From NCBI GenBank assembly GCA_910578805.1, contig CAJTRS010000010.1, positions 1 to 64,000 of the forward strand: a stretch of DNA of 64,000 bases, given 5' to 3'. Position 1 is the stretch's first letter. Every line of letters starts with the position of its first letter. Below, piece by piece: positions 15,647 through 24,266 of the stretch. The notes under the pieces were generated by a model. That model was not told where the DNA came from. It worked only from the letters and a program-made list of their open reading frames with translations, and did not search any database. This stretch comes from an uncultured Muribaculaceae bacterium. Its GTDB lineage: Bacteria > Bacteroidota > Bacteroidia > Bacteroidales > Muribaculaceae. The position numbers were made by a program, and so were the translations under genes.

Positions 15647-15685
15647 CAATTCGGAAAAAGAAAAAAATAACACGTTAATAATATC

Positions 15686-16411
15686 ATGTCAAAGAAAAAT
15701 CAACCTACTGACACCCGTACTGCCATTGATGATGTCAATGACACCCTGACCGATCTGGAGCAGAAAGTGGAAAAGAACAAAAAAGCCATAATGTGGGCTT
15801 GCGTTATCGTAGCCGTGGTAGTAGCTGCAATTCTGGTTTATATATATGCAGTGCGTAAGCCCGGTATCAATAAGGCCAACGAGCAGTTTGGCCAGGCGTT
15901 TAACGAACAGATGTTTGTAAGTGATTCCACCGCGTTGGTGATGTATCAGGACCTTGCCGACAACGGCAGCTACGATGCAGCCAATCTGGCCAACCTCTAT
16001 GCAGCCACCATTCTGTATCAGAAAGGAGAATATCAGCAGGCGCTTGACTATCTGAAAAATTACAGCGCTTCCGAGAGCATAATCGCCGCCACAAGCAAAT
16101 CGCTTGAAGGTGACTGCTATGTCAACCTGAAAGACTACGACAAGGCTCTTTCCTGTTATGAGGACGCCATAGACGAGGCCGACGAAAATCCTTATCTCGT
16201 GCCGATGTTCCTTGGAAAGATGGCCAATGTGCAGCATGAACTTAAGGACTACAAGGCTGAAGCCGATCTGTATCGTCAGATCAAGGACAACTATACTAAT
16301 GTCTATCTCCAGACTTCACGTTTCTATAATGTCGGAGCTAATCCTACAGTGCGCGATATCGACAAATACATAGAGCGCGCCGAAGCTCTCGCGCAGCAGG
16401 CACAAAAATAA
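15686..16411 (+). CDS. Membrane-anchored TPR protein
   Basis: 241 residues. An N-terminal cytoplasmic coil-like stretch (LTDLEQKVEKNKK) precedes one transmembrane helix AIMWACVIVAVVVAAILVYIYAV at about residues 34-56. The remainder is extracytoplasmic and contains at least two TPR-like hairpins (AATILYQKGEYQQALDYLKNY, GDCYVNLKDYDKALSCYEDA). This arrangement resembles YfgM-type tetratricopeptide proteins, which act as periplasmic chaperone partners; that role is inferred only. A strong terminator follows 32 bases after the stop. Confidence 0.75.
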   Translation: MSKKNQPTDTRTAIDDVNDTLTDLEQKVEKNKKAIMWACVIVAVVVAAILVYIYAVRKPGINKANEQFGQAFNEQMFVSDSTALVMYQDLADNGSYDAANLANLYAATILYQKGEYQQALDYLKNYSASESIIAATSKSLEGDCYVNLKDYDKALSCYEDAIDEADENPYLVPMFLGKMANVQHELKDYKAEADLYRQIKDNYTNVYLQTSRFYNVGANPTVRDIDKYIERAEALAQQAQK

Positions 16412-16443
16412 TTATTTCCCCACGCAAGGAAAATTGACTGAAT

Positions 16444-16484
16444 AAAGTGCTGCAGCCTCAACGGCCTGCGGCACTTTTTTTATT
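16444..16484 (+). terminator. Intrinsic terminator of the TPR gene
   Basis: AAAGTGCTGCAG (16444-16455) pairs with CTGCGGCACTTT (16466-16477) and is followed by TTTTTTATTT. Confidence 0.85.
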
Positions 16485-16727
16485 TAATAATAATGCAAGT
16501 CTAAAAACTATAATCATGACTGCTGCACCCAGCAATCGAAGTCCATACGATAAGCGGTTATCACGGCCTGGTCAGCGTTGAAGCTATTGATCGGAGCCAA
16601 TGTATCGAGCGTCCGGAGCGTCTCGAGACGAGATTTCCGGAGGTTGCAGTCGCTATGAATGAGGGAGTGTTACTGTATAGTTCTGCTTTTCGATGTGGCG
16701 TTGACCTTCCGGCAGGTTTCTAAAAAC
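16485..16727. other. Intergenic stretch with an open but unassigned frame
   Basis: Between two terminators. A plus-strand frame is open for 67 codons (16520-16720, TAA at 16721-16723) and reads GYHGLVSVEAIDRSQ and MNEGVLLYSSAF, with GC content like a gene, but it has no start codon at its beginning and no family I recognise. It may be the remnant of a lost gene. Confidence 0.3.
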
Positions 16728-16762
16728 AAGCGCTGTGACGGATAAAATCCGTCACAGCGCTT
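16728..16762. terminator. Bidirectional hairpin downstream of ferritin
   Basis: AAGCGCTGTGACGGA (16728-16742) pairs perfectly with TCCGTCACAGCGCTT (16748-16762) around the loop TAAAA. Located 34 bases after the ferritin stop on the minus strand. Confidence 0.75.
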
Positions 16763-16795
16763 CATTCAGAGAAATAGGGAGTGTGCTCCTTATTC

Positions 16796-17311
16796 TTATT
16801 CGTTGAGGGCGGCAGGCGCGTTGTAAACGCGTGAGCCGAGTTCCTGGTCAAGCATGTAAAGCCCCATGCCGTTATCGCCGATGAGCGAGAACTTATCGAT
16901 TAGCTGGCGTGCATTGTCCTCTTCCTCTACCTGCTCGCTGACGAACCAGCTGAGACGGTCGCGGGTGGCATAGTCGTTTTCTGACTCTGCCAATGAGAAA
17001 AGGGCATTTATCATAGCGGTTACTTTCTGTTCATGTTCCAATGTGGCCTTGAAGGCATCGAGGGGTGACTGCCATGAGGTGGGCACTGCGTCGATGGGCA
17101 TGAGTGTTACACGGCCGCCACGCTGGTTGAGGTAGTTGATGAAGATCTGGGCGTGGGCCTGTTCTTCCTGAAACTGTATTTTGAACCAGTTGGCTATGCC
17201 GGTGCGGCCTTCTGACTCGAAGTGCATGGACATGGAGAGATAGAGATATGCCGACCAGAATTCGGCATTGATCTGCGCGTTGATGGCGTCTTGGATTTTG
17301 TTGCTAATCAT
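16796..17311 (-). CDS. ftnA: Ferritin (FtnA type)
   Basis: 171 residues, the normal length of bacterial non-haem ferritin. The four-helix-bundle ferroxidase ligands are recognisable: Glu17 in INAEFWSAYLYLSM, the E-E-Q-A-H group in FQEEQAHAQIF, and Glu/Gln in SEQVEEEDNARQL. It stores iron as a 24-mer in the cytosol and limits oxidative damage. It is the last gene of a pyrG-yidC-ftnA row on the minus strand but is probably transcribed separately, with a gap of 74 bases and its own terminator. Confidence 0.95.
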   Translation of the reverse strand: MISNKIQDAINAQINAEFWSAYLYLSMSMHFESEGRTGIANWFKIQFQEEQAHAQIFINYLNQRGGRVTLMPIDAVPTSWQSPLDAFKATLEHEQKVTAMINALFSLAESENDYATRDRLSWFVSEQVEEEDNARQLIDKFSLIGDNGMGLYMLDQELGSRVYNAPAALNE

Positions 17312-17385
17312 ATCTTTAATGATTTAGAAAAATGTAATTCCGTTTTCGTTCGTTTGATTAACGTTTTTGTCGGTACAAAAGGTTT

Positions 17386-19485
17386 TTATCGGCGGCCTGA
17401 TTTTTTAGAACGTTGACGCTCCTGCTCGCGCAAGGCTGCCTGCTGCTTGCGCTGTGCTTCTTCAAGGCGTGCCATGAAACCGCTTTTTTTCTTGGGTTTG
17501 GCGGCATTGGCTTTCATAGTGGCCCGTACCTTCTCCTCGTTTACCACGTGGCGGAAGATGTAGGTCTGCACTATGGTTATCAACAGCGACAGGAAGTAGT
17601 AGTAGCTCAGACCGGCTGCATAGTTGTTGAAGAAGAACAGGAACATCAGAGGCATCAGATACATCATGAACTGCATTCCGGGCATGGAATTAGGCTGGTT
17701 CTGCATGTTGATGCGGGTGTATAAGATGTTGACTACCGTCATCAGCAGGCAGAAGAGGCTGAGGTGGTTGCCGAACACCCATGAAATGATTGGTATGTCG
17801 GCGTCCCAGTGAAGTATGGCATCGGGTGCTGAAAGGTCATGTGCCCACAGGAACGATTCGCCGCGTAGTTCGATGGCCGACGGGAAGAAATTGAACATGG
17901 CTATGAGTATCGGCATCTGGAGCAATATGGGGAGACAGCCGGACATGGGGTTGGCTCCTGCCTTGCGATACAATGCCATGGTCTCCTGCTGGCGCTTCAG
18001 TGCGTTTTCCTTTCCGGGGAAACGGTCATTGATCTCCTTTATTTCCGGAGCCAGCACACGCATCTTGGCCTGCGACATATAGCTCTTGTAGGTGAACGGG
18101 AAGAGGATTATCTTAATGAAGATGGTCAGAAGAAGGATTATGATTCCGTAGTTGGAAATGAATCCGCTGAGCAGGGTGAACACCGGTATCACTATCCATG
18201 TGTTGATCCAACGGAATAGTGACCAGCCGAGCGGTATGAGCCGGGTAAGGTGCAGGTCTTCACCTGGGGCTATGGTGTCCTGCAGGTCGGAGAGCATGGG
18301 GTAATAGTTGGGTCCCACAAACCATGTGAACGACACGGGATTGGCCTGTGAGGGACTGTACTCGAATGTGGCTTCCGTACTCATCTCCTTAAGGTAGAGA
18401 GGGTCGTCTTTAAGCACTTCTGATTTGAGAGTGGCTCCGGCAAAGTAAGTTCGGGGTACGATCAGTGTGGAGAAGAATTGGTTTTTATAGCTGATCCAAC
18501 GCAAATGCTGGGTGAATTCCTCGGCGTCGTTGTTCATTTCCGACAGATTGTCAACATCGCCTGCTGTGTCCATGTAGAATATGGAGCTGTTTCGTTCTTC
18601 AAACATGCGTCCCTCTTCGTTGCGTGCCATCTTCTGGTTCCAGAAGAATTCGATCTCCGAAGTTGACGACGGCAGGAGAGCTGTCATGCCCTGTTGCACC
18701 ACGTCCATGGTGAATAGGTAGCTGTCGGGGTGCAGTGTGTATCGGATACCCCAGTAGGAACCGTTTCCGAGATCAAGTTTCATCAGAACCGCGCTATCTC
18801 CTTCTATTATGGGCTCGAAATAATAGTCGCGGGTGTCAAAACTCTGTGTGGCCGATGTGAGCACGAATCCGTAGGTGTTGTCGCCGGGAGCTATGGGACA
18901 CACTGCTGTGGAGTCATATTTTTGATACCGGAGGAGTTTTGCCCGGCTTACTAATGCTCCTTTGCTGGATATTTCTAATTGCAGAGTGTCGTTCTTTAGT
19001 GTCACTGTCTGTTCGGTGCCGTAACGGTGCCGTGCAAATGCCTGCTCGCGCTCCATATTGGAGATTACCGATTTGAGGGCTGACACGGCGTCGCGGCGCT
19101 GCATGTCAGTTAGAGAAGAGGGATATGTGGCATTGATTACGTCGCTTACGGCCACTGTTACATTGCCGGGAAGTTTTATGCTGCCGGCGATAGCTGAATC
19201 GGCCGATACGGTTATATTGACATTGCCGGCCGGATATGTGTAGGTACTGCCTTCGGCTATGCCGTAACGTCGTACCGATTCCACTATGGCACGTTTTTCC
19301 ATAGGTGACACCGAGTCCATAGTGAGCACCTGCGGTTCATCGGCTTTCATGGCTTCGGCTTCCTGCTGCTCGATGAGCTTCTGCTGCATGGCGGCACGCT
19401 CCTCGGCCGAGGGTTGGTTGATGTACATGAAAAGTATTATCACTGCTCCCATGAGCAGCATACCCCAAATGGTGTTTTTATTCAT
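17386..19485 (-). CDS. yidC: Membrane protein insertase YidC
   Basis: 699 residues. The N-terminal helix MNKNTIWGMLLMGAVIILFMYI is followed by a long periplasmic domain as in Gram-negative YidC, then the conserved insertase core with NYGIIILLLTIFIKIILFPFTYKSYMSQAKM, the MSGCLPILLQMPILIAMFNF segment and YYFLSLLITIVQTY. The basic C-terminal tail ends RSKKSGRR and probably aids ribosome contact. It inserts membrane proteins alone or with SecYEG. It lies 44 bases after pyrG in the same direction, an arrangement common in Bacteroidales. Confidence 0.96.
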   Translation of the reverse strand: MNKNTIWGMLLMGAVIILFMYINQPSAEERAAMQQKLIEQQEAEAMKADEPQVLTMDSVSPMEKRAIVESVRRYGIAEGSTYTYPAGNVNITVSADSAIAGSIKLPGNVTVAVSDVINATYPSSLTDMQRRDAVSALKSVISNMEREQAFARHRYGTEQTVTLKNDTLQLEISSKGALVSRAKLLRYQKYDSTAVCPIAPGDNTYGFVLTSATQSFDTRDYYFEPIIEGDSAVLMKLDLGNGSYWGIRYTLHPDSYLFTMDVVQQGMTALLPSSTSEIEFFWNQKMARNEEGRMFEERNSSIFYMDTAGDVDNLSEMNNDAEEFTQHLRWISYKNQFFSTLIVPRTYFAGATLKSEVLKDDPLYLKEMSTEATFEYSPSQANPVSFTWFVGPNYYPMLSDLQDTIAPGEDLHLTRLIPLGWSLFRWINTWIVIPVFTLLSGFISNYGIIILLLTIFIKIILFPFTYKSYMSQAKMRVLAPEIKEINDRFPGKENALKRQQETMALYRKAGANPMSGCLPILLQMPILIAMFNFFPSAIELRGESFLWAHDLSAPDAILHWDADIPIISWVFGNHLSLFCLLMTVVNILYTRINMQNQPNSMPGMQFMMYLMPLMFLFFFNNYAAGLSYYYFLSLLITIVQTYIFRHVVNEEKVRATMKANAAKPKKKSGFMARLEEAQRKQQAALREQERQRSKKSGRR

Positions 19486-19529
19486 CTGTAATGTTGTTGG
19501 GTGTTCGTTTCGTTAGATGGTAGCTTTGT

Positions 19530-21140
19530 TTATTTCTCTTCGCCATAGGCTATGGCAGCCTTGATAAATGACATGAACAGCGGATTGGGCGTGAGCACTG
19601 TGCTGTTGTATTCCGGGTGATACTGTGTGCCCACCCACCAACGTTTGTCGGGCAGTTCGACCACTTCTACCAAATGGGTGGCATCGTTCTGTCCCACACA
19701 TCGCATTCCGGCTTTTTCGAATTCATCGCGGTAGTCGTTGTTGAATTCGAAGCGGTGGCGGTGGCGTTCCTTTATGTGTGTCTTGCCGTAGGCTTCGGCG
19801 GCTTGGCTGTCGGGCAGGAGGGTACAGTCGTAGGCTCCGAGGCGCATTGTGCCACCCATGTTCGACACGCTTTTCTGCTCCTCCATCAGGTCTATCACGT
19901 TGTGGGCTGTGGTTGGGTCCATCTCGGTGCTGTTGGCGTCGGCATATCCTAATACATTGCGTGCGAACTCTATTACCATGCACTGCATGCCGAGGCATAT
20001 GCCGAATGTGGGTACATCGTGCTCGCGGCACCATTTCAATGCCGTGAACTTGCCCTCAATGCCGCGCTGTCCGAATCCCGGAGCTATGATCACGCCGTCG
20101 AGATTTTTCATGAGGTCATCGACATTGGTGTCGTTGAGCTTTTCGGAGTGGATATATTTCAGGTTCAGCCGGCGGTCGCAGTATGTAGCTGCCTGGAAAA
20201 GGGCTTCGTTGATGGATTTGTATGCGTCCTGAAGCTCCACATATTTGCCCACGAGGCCTATGGTCACTTCTTTTTCGGCGCTGTTAAGCTTGTCGAGGAA
20301 GTGCAGCCAGCGGGTCATGTCGGGTTCGCCTTCGGGCGTTACGGCCATCTTTTTCAGGACAATCTCGTCAAGATGCTGGTTGTGCATCATTATGGGCACC
20401 TCATAGATTGACGGACAGTCAATGGACTGCACCACGGCATCGGGAGCCACGTTGCAGAACTGGGCTATCTTGCGGCGCATGGTGGCCGGTATGTCGCGTT
20501 CGGTGCGCAACACGAGCACATCAGGCTGGATTCCGAGTTGCTGCAGCTGTTTCACGGAGTGCTGGGTGGGCTTGGTCTTCAGCTCTTTGGCTGCTTTAAG
20601 ATATGGCACGTAAGTGAGGTGGATACAAAGGCTGTCAAATCCGAGTTCCCACCGCAGTTGACGCACGCTCTCAAGGAACGGCAGAGACTCTATGTCGCCC
20701 ACAGTGCCGCCTATCTCAGTGATAACGAAGTCGTAGTCACCTGTTTTGCCGAGTAACTTTACATTGCGCTTGATCTCGTCGGTGATATGAGGAATGATCT
20801 GCACGGTTTTGCCGAGGTAGTCGCCGCGGCGTTCCTTGTCGATCACGCTCTGGTAGATGCGTCCTGTGGTCACATTGTTGGCGCGTGAAGTGGGCACATT
20901 GGTGAAACGCTCGTAGTGACCGAGGTCGAGGTCGGCTTCGTGGCCGTCATTGGTCACATAGCATTCGCCGTGTTCGTACGGATTAAGTGTCCCGGGATCA
21001 ATGTTGATGTATGGGTCAAACTTCTGGATAGTGACTCTGTAGCCACGCGCTTTGAGCAGGCAGGCCAATGATGCCGAGATAATACCTTTACCCAACGACG
21101 AGACTACGCCTCCCGTCACGAAAATATACTTGGTTTCCAC
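19530..21140 (-). CDS. pyrG: CTP synthase
   Basis: 536 residues. The synthetase domain starts METKYIFVTGGVVSSLGKGI and includes the ATP/Mg site and YINIDPGTLNPYEHGECYVT; the glutamine amidotransferase domain carries GICLGMQC (Cys nucleophile) and HPEY. It converts UTP to CTP. The coding region begins with GTG at 21140, since no ATG is in a suitable place. A -7 box TAATTTTG at 21253-21246 on the minus strand gives a leader of about 100 bases. No lesion was seen. Confidence 0.97.
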   Translation of the reverse strand: METKYIFVTGGVVSSLGKGIISASLACLLKARGYRVTIQKFDPYINIDPGTLNPYEHGECYVTNDGHEADLDLGHYERFTNVPTSRANNVTTGRIYQSVIDKERRGDYLGKTVQIIPHITDEIKRNVKLLGKTGDYDFVITEIGGTVGDIESLPFLESVRQLRWELGFDSLCIHLTYVPYLKAAKELKTKPTQHSVKQLQQLGIQPDVLVLRTERDIPATMRRKIAQFCNVAPDAVVQSIDCPSIYEVPIMMHNQHLDEIVLKKMAVTPEGEPDMTRWLHFLDKLNSAEKEVTIGLVGKYVELQDAYKSINEALFQAATYCDRRLNLKYIHSEKLNDTNVDDLMKNLDGVIIAPGFGQRGIEGKFTALKWCREHDVPTFGICLGMQCMVIEFARNVLGYADANSTEMDPTTAHNVIDLMEEQKSVSNMGGTMRLGAYDCTLLPDSQAAEAYGKTHIKERHRHRFEFNNDYRDEFEKAGMRCVGQNDATHLVEVVELPDKRWWVGTQYHPEYNSTVLTPNPLFMSFIKAAIAYGEEK

Positions 21141-21335
21141 GCTAAAATTTATTTACAGTGTTGTAATGTTTCACTCTTATTGTAATTCTGACTCATCAGG
21201 CGGCATGTGACTGTTACGGATAGCACGTACCACCTCAATCATTCGCAAAATTACAAAAAAATGCCATATCTGTAAATGCTTCCCCCAAGATTATTTTAAA
21301 TCTTGTTTTTGGTATATGTAGTGACACGAATTTTT

Positions 21336-22370
21336 TTATTTGCCGGTCAAGAGATGGTTCGGTTTTAAATAGTTTACCAAATATTGCAGTAACGCTGTTG
21401 AGAATTTCTCGATTGGTACGGTAATGAAGCTAAGCATGGTTGATAACAAGAATATGGATATTGCGGCAAGCGTTGCATCAATCAAGGTGTTGCCAAACAA
21501 TGGTTCAGGTATAATGATGACATAGATTGCGAATACGAGATTCTGGTACAGGTATATAGTGAATCCGTTTTTGTTCCAGTGTCTTAAAATGCGATTGTTC
21601 GGAATCTTGATTTTGTCGAAGATAAGTCCTAAGGCCGATATAGCGATAATTCCAAATGTAAGGAATATAAGGTCTGGCGGGAATTTATGGTATTGCATTG
21701 GAAATATGGATATGGAAAATGCATTTGTACTGACGATAAGAAATATTATAGTTGCCGATAATATGGTCACAAGATATCTTGTGGTTATTTTTTTTACAGA
21801 AAAATAACCACTTATAAAAAAAACGTTGTAAATCATAAACTCGCTAAGCAATCTTATTCCTGCGAATTGTGCTATGATGCAGCCCATGACAAGTATTACC
21901 ATATACAGCCAACGGTTGATCCTGTCGGCAATCTTCTGCTGGAAGCAAAACGAACAAGTGATAAGCAGGTATGGCACAATGAACCAAAGATGAGACATAT
22001 ACGGCAACGGTAGAGCATTGTCTTTAGGTAAAAAGAATGTGCATATGCCGTATTTTAGCCACCCGATGGATATAGTGCCAGGATTGACGATTGCTATGAC
22101 AATACATACTATTGCGGATACGGCAAAGTATATGTAATATGGAAACAATACTCTTTTTGCGCGGTTTATTGTCGTCTCGTATAGCCCTTTTCGTGAGGCA
22201 AATGTCATGGCAGCTCCAGATATGAAGAATATTACCGGCATCTCTATCAGTATCAGAGATTTTAGCGGTTGTTTTCCCATGCCTAACCAATAGCTTACAT
22301 GGATTACGCATAGTATGTAGATCATTACCAATGCCCTGTAGGCATCAAGTTGAGAGTCTCGGTGTTGCAT
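21336..22370 (-). CDS. Acyltransferase family 3 membrane protein
   Basis: 344 residues and about ten transmembrane helices. The N-terminus MQHRDSQLDAYRALVMIYILCVIHVSYW matches Acyl_transf_3 proteins, with the R-x-x-x-x-H-like catalytic His in IHVSYW. Such proteins O-acetylate or succinylate sugars of surface polysaccharides or lipid-linked intermediates. It is the last gene of a five-gene minus-strand operon, starting 4 bases after the HAD gene. It is more AT-rich than pyrG downstream, consistent with horizontal origin. The acyl donor and acceptor cannot be told from sequence. Confidence 0.8.
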   Translation of the reverse strand: MQHRDSQLDAYRALVMIYILCVIHVSYWLGMGKQPLKSLILIEMPVIFFISGAAMTFASRKGLYETTINRAKRVLFPYYIYFAVSAIVCIVIAIVNPGTISIGWLKYGICTFFLPKDNALPLPYMSHLWFIVPYLLITCSFCFQQKIADRINRWLYMVILVMGCIIAQFAGIRLLSEFMIYNVFFISGYFSVKKITTRYLVTILSATIIFLIVSTNAFSISIFPMQYHKFPPDLIFLTFGIIAISALGLIFDKIKIPNNRILRHWNKNGFTIYLYQNLVFAIYVIIIPEPLFGNTLIDATLAAISIFLLSTMLSFITVPIEKFSTALLQYLVNYLKPNHLLTGK

Positions 22371-22374
22371 CTTG

Positions 22375-22992
22375 TCAGAGGTTTCTGATTTCGTTGTTTA
22401 TGACTTTGAATGGGTGGTTGGCTATGCCCCACATCGGTGTGTCACCGCTGCTGTCTCCATAGGCATAGATGTCGGCGTCGGACAGCGGTCCGAAGTGTCG
22501 TGTGATGCGGTTGACTTTCTCTTTTCCGTGGCAGTTGGGCGACAGGAACCTGCCTGTAATCCGGCCGGCGTCATCGGCCTGGGGGGCTGTGGCAAGTACG
22601 GTGTCTATGCCGTTACGTGAGGCCCAGGGCTTTATCCACTCCTCCATGCTTGCCGATACTATAGCCACCCGGTGGCCGTCGGCTATGTGCCGCCTGAGGC
22701 GTTGCATGGTGGCGGGTATGAGGTGACAGTCGATGATGTCGGCAAACCGCTCTCCGGCGTCGCGGAATTCGTTATATGACAGTCCTCGGTAGAGGGCGGA
22801 AAATAGCTTTTCCTTTGCCTTTGAGTTGCTTATGATTCCGGCTTTCCAAGCCATTATCCACGGCATCGTTTTAAGCACACATGACAGGAATCTTGTCTGT
22901 CCCGATACGAATATGCCGAATAGTTTGAATGTGTCGGCATCGGTGATGGTGCCGTCAAAATCGAAGAATGCGTAGGTTTCCTTTTGTTTCAT
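22375..22992 (-). CDS. HAD-IB family phosphatase
   Basis: 205 residues from the ATG at 22992, 1 base after the upstream stop. HAD motifs are motif I FFDFDGTITDADTF, motif II VSASMEEW, a Lys in KEKVNRI and motif IV YGDSSGDTPMWGIA, all like phosphoserine-phosphatase-type enzymes. In the operon it follows a UbiA-type phosphoribosyl-lipid synthase and an SMR transporter, so removal of the 5-phosphate from a polyprenyl-phosphoryl ribose phosphate is a plausible role (inference). Confidence 0.8.
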   Translation of the reverse strand: MKQKETYAFFDFDGTITDADTFKLFGIFVSGQTRFLSCVLKTMPWIMAWKAGIISNSKAKEKLFSALYRGLSYNEFRDAGERFADIIDCHLIPATMQRLRRHIADGHRVAIVSASMEEWIKPWASRNGIDTVLATAPQADDAGRITGRFLSPNCHGKEKVNRITRHFGPLSDADIYAYGDSSGDTPMWGIANHPFKVINNEIRNL

Positions 22993-22993
22993 G

Positions 22994-23344
22994 TCAACTT
23001 TTGGCAATAAATATGACACCCGCTATAATTAGTATGAGCCCCGTTATGCGATACGGGCTGATGCTTTCGTGCAGGAACAGGTAGCCGAGGAGTACGGCAA
23101 ACACATATCCAAGGCTTACAAGCGGGTAGGCCTTGCCGAGCTCCATGTTGGCCAGCACATATAGCCACAGCACCAAGCTGAGTCCGTAGCAGGCCACCCC
23201 GCCAAGAAAACTGGGGTTTGTGATGAGGTTCTCCACTGTCTGTCTGACACCGCCGGCGTCGGTCAGAGACGAAGAGCCTACCTTCAGCAGCAGTTGTGCC
23301 ACCGAGCCTAAGATTATGCTTATGAGCGCTAAGAGGTATATCAT
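22994..23344 (-). CDS. Small EamA/SMR-type membrane transporter
   Basis: 116 residues with four transmembrane helices, starting MIYLLALISIILGSVAQLLL and ending RITGLILIIAGVIFIAKS, a typical four-helix SMR/EmrE-like unit with KAYPLVSLGYVF in the third helix. Small SMR-like proteins of this kind (for example ArnE/ArnF and GtrA-adjacent proteins) flip lipid-linked sugars. Its ATG shares the A of the upstream UbiA stop codon (TGATG), so translation is coupled. In this operon a role as flippase for a lipid-linked pentose is the best guess. Confidence 0.78.
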   Translation of the reverse strand: MIYLLALISIILGSVAQLLLKVGSSSLTDAGGVRQTVENLITNPSFLGGVACYGLSLVLWLYVLANMELGKAYPLVSLGYVFAVLLGYLFLHESISPYRITGLILIIAGVIFIAKS

Positions 23345-24228
23345 CACAGGTACAGTATAATCATGAACGATACTCCCCAGCCCAGCAGGCATGCCTGAAT
23401 GAACCTGTCGCGGATCAGTATCTTGGTCGGGCTTCCGCTGTCGGCTCTCACAATGGCCACCTGGAGGTAGCGCAGTATCGCCGCCACCACAAACAGCGAT
23501 GTCAGATACACGTACTGGCTGCCGAGACGCTCCACCACATCGGGCTGTACGGTGTAGATGATATAACACACTATGGCTATGGTGCCTATCAGCCCTAGGG
23601 TCTGGTTCATGAAGGGAATGTTGTAGCTCACGATATTCTTACGCGTGACCAGCCCCTGCCGCTCATACATCACCACGTCATCGCGCCGTTTGGCAAAAGC
23701 CAGAAACAGAGCCAGAAGAAATGTCATGAGCACGATCCATGGCGACAGATAGATGCCGGTCGATAAACCGCCGCACAGCAACCGGAGCACAAATCCGGTG
23801 GAGATGACGAATACATCGATTATGGCATAATATTTGAGTTTCAGGCAATATACTATGTTGAGCGCAAAATACCCCACAATGATGGCTGAGATCAACCACC
23901 CGCTGTCGCCTAAGCTAAGTACCGGAATAACGGCGGCGGCAACCGAAAGGAGCACCATAATGGTTATGGCTGCCGGAACACTGACTTCGCCCGAAGCCAC
24001 CGGTCGCCGGCACTTCTTGGGGTGGCGCCTGTCGGCCTCCACATCGCGCACGTCGTTGAAGCAATAGACTGCGCTGGCCATCAGCGAAAACGCGATGAAA
24101 GAGGGCAACACACGGCTCCAGCAATCGATATCGAGCAGTTTCCCGCCGAAAAACACCGGCAGCAGCACAAACACATTCTTCAGCCACTGCTCCGGCCGCA
24201 AAAGTCGCACGTAAGAAGTAATTCGCAT
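23344..24228 (-). CDS. UbiA-family decaprenyl-phosphate phosphoribosyltransferase-like protein
   Basis: 294 residues, about nine transmembrane helices. The motif CFNDVRDVEADRRHPKKCRR followed by PVASG is the form seen in decaprenyl-phosphate phosphoribosyltransferases (Rv3806c-like; also NoeC), which join PRPP to a polyprenyl phosphate; the N-terminus RLLRPEQWLKNVFVLLP fits the same group. The second Asp-rich site is AIIDVFVISTGFVLRLLCGG. In mycobacteria this step starts the lipid-linked D-arabinofuranose pathway. Its neighbours (SMR, HAD phosphatase, acyltransferase) suit an envelope pentose pathway. No epimerase gene is visible in the window. Confidence 0.8.
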   Translation of the reverse strand: MRITSYVRLLRPEQWLKNVFVLLPVFFGGKLLDIDCWSRVLPSFIAFSLMASAVYCFNDVRDVEADRRHPKKCRRPVASGEVSVPAAITIMVLLSVAAAVIPVLSLGDSGWLISAIIVGYFALNIVYCLKLKYYAIIDVFVISTGFVLRLLCGGLSTGIYLSPWIVLMTFLLALFLAFAKRRDDVVMYERQGLVTRKNIVSYNIPFMNQTLGLIGTIAIVCYIIYTVQPDVVERLGSQYVYLTSLFVVAAILRYLQVAIVRADSGSPTKILIRDRFIQACLLGWGVSFMIILYL

Positions 24229-24266
24229 ATTTTTATGGTATAGTTCGTTAGTTTATAGGATATAGA

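Noticed and set aside
21140..21240. Hammerhead-like CUGAUGA and GAAA in the pyrG leader (minus strand)
   Set aside because: The stretch between the two motifs cannot form stem II and no proper stem III or cleavage site is seen; most likely chance.
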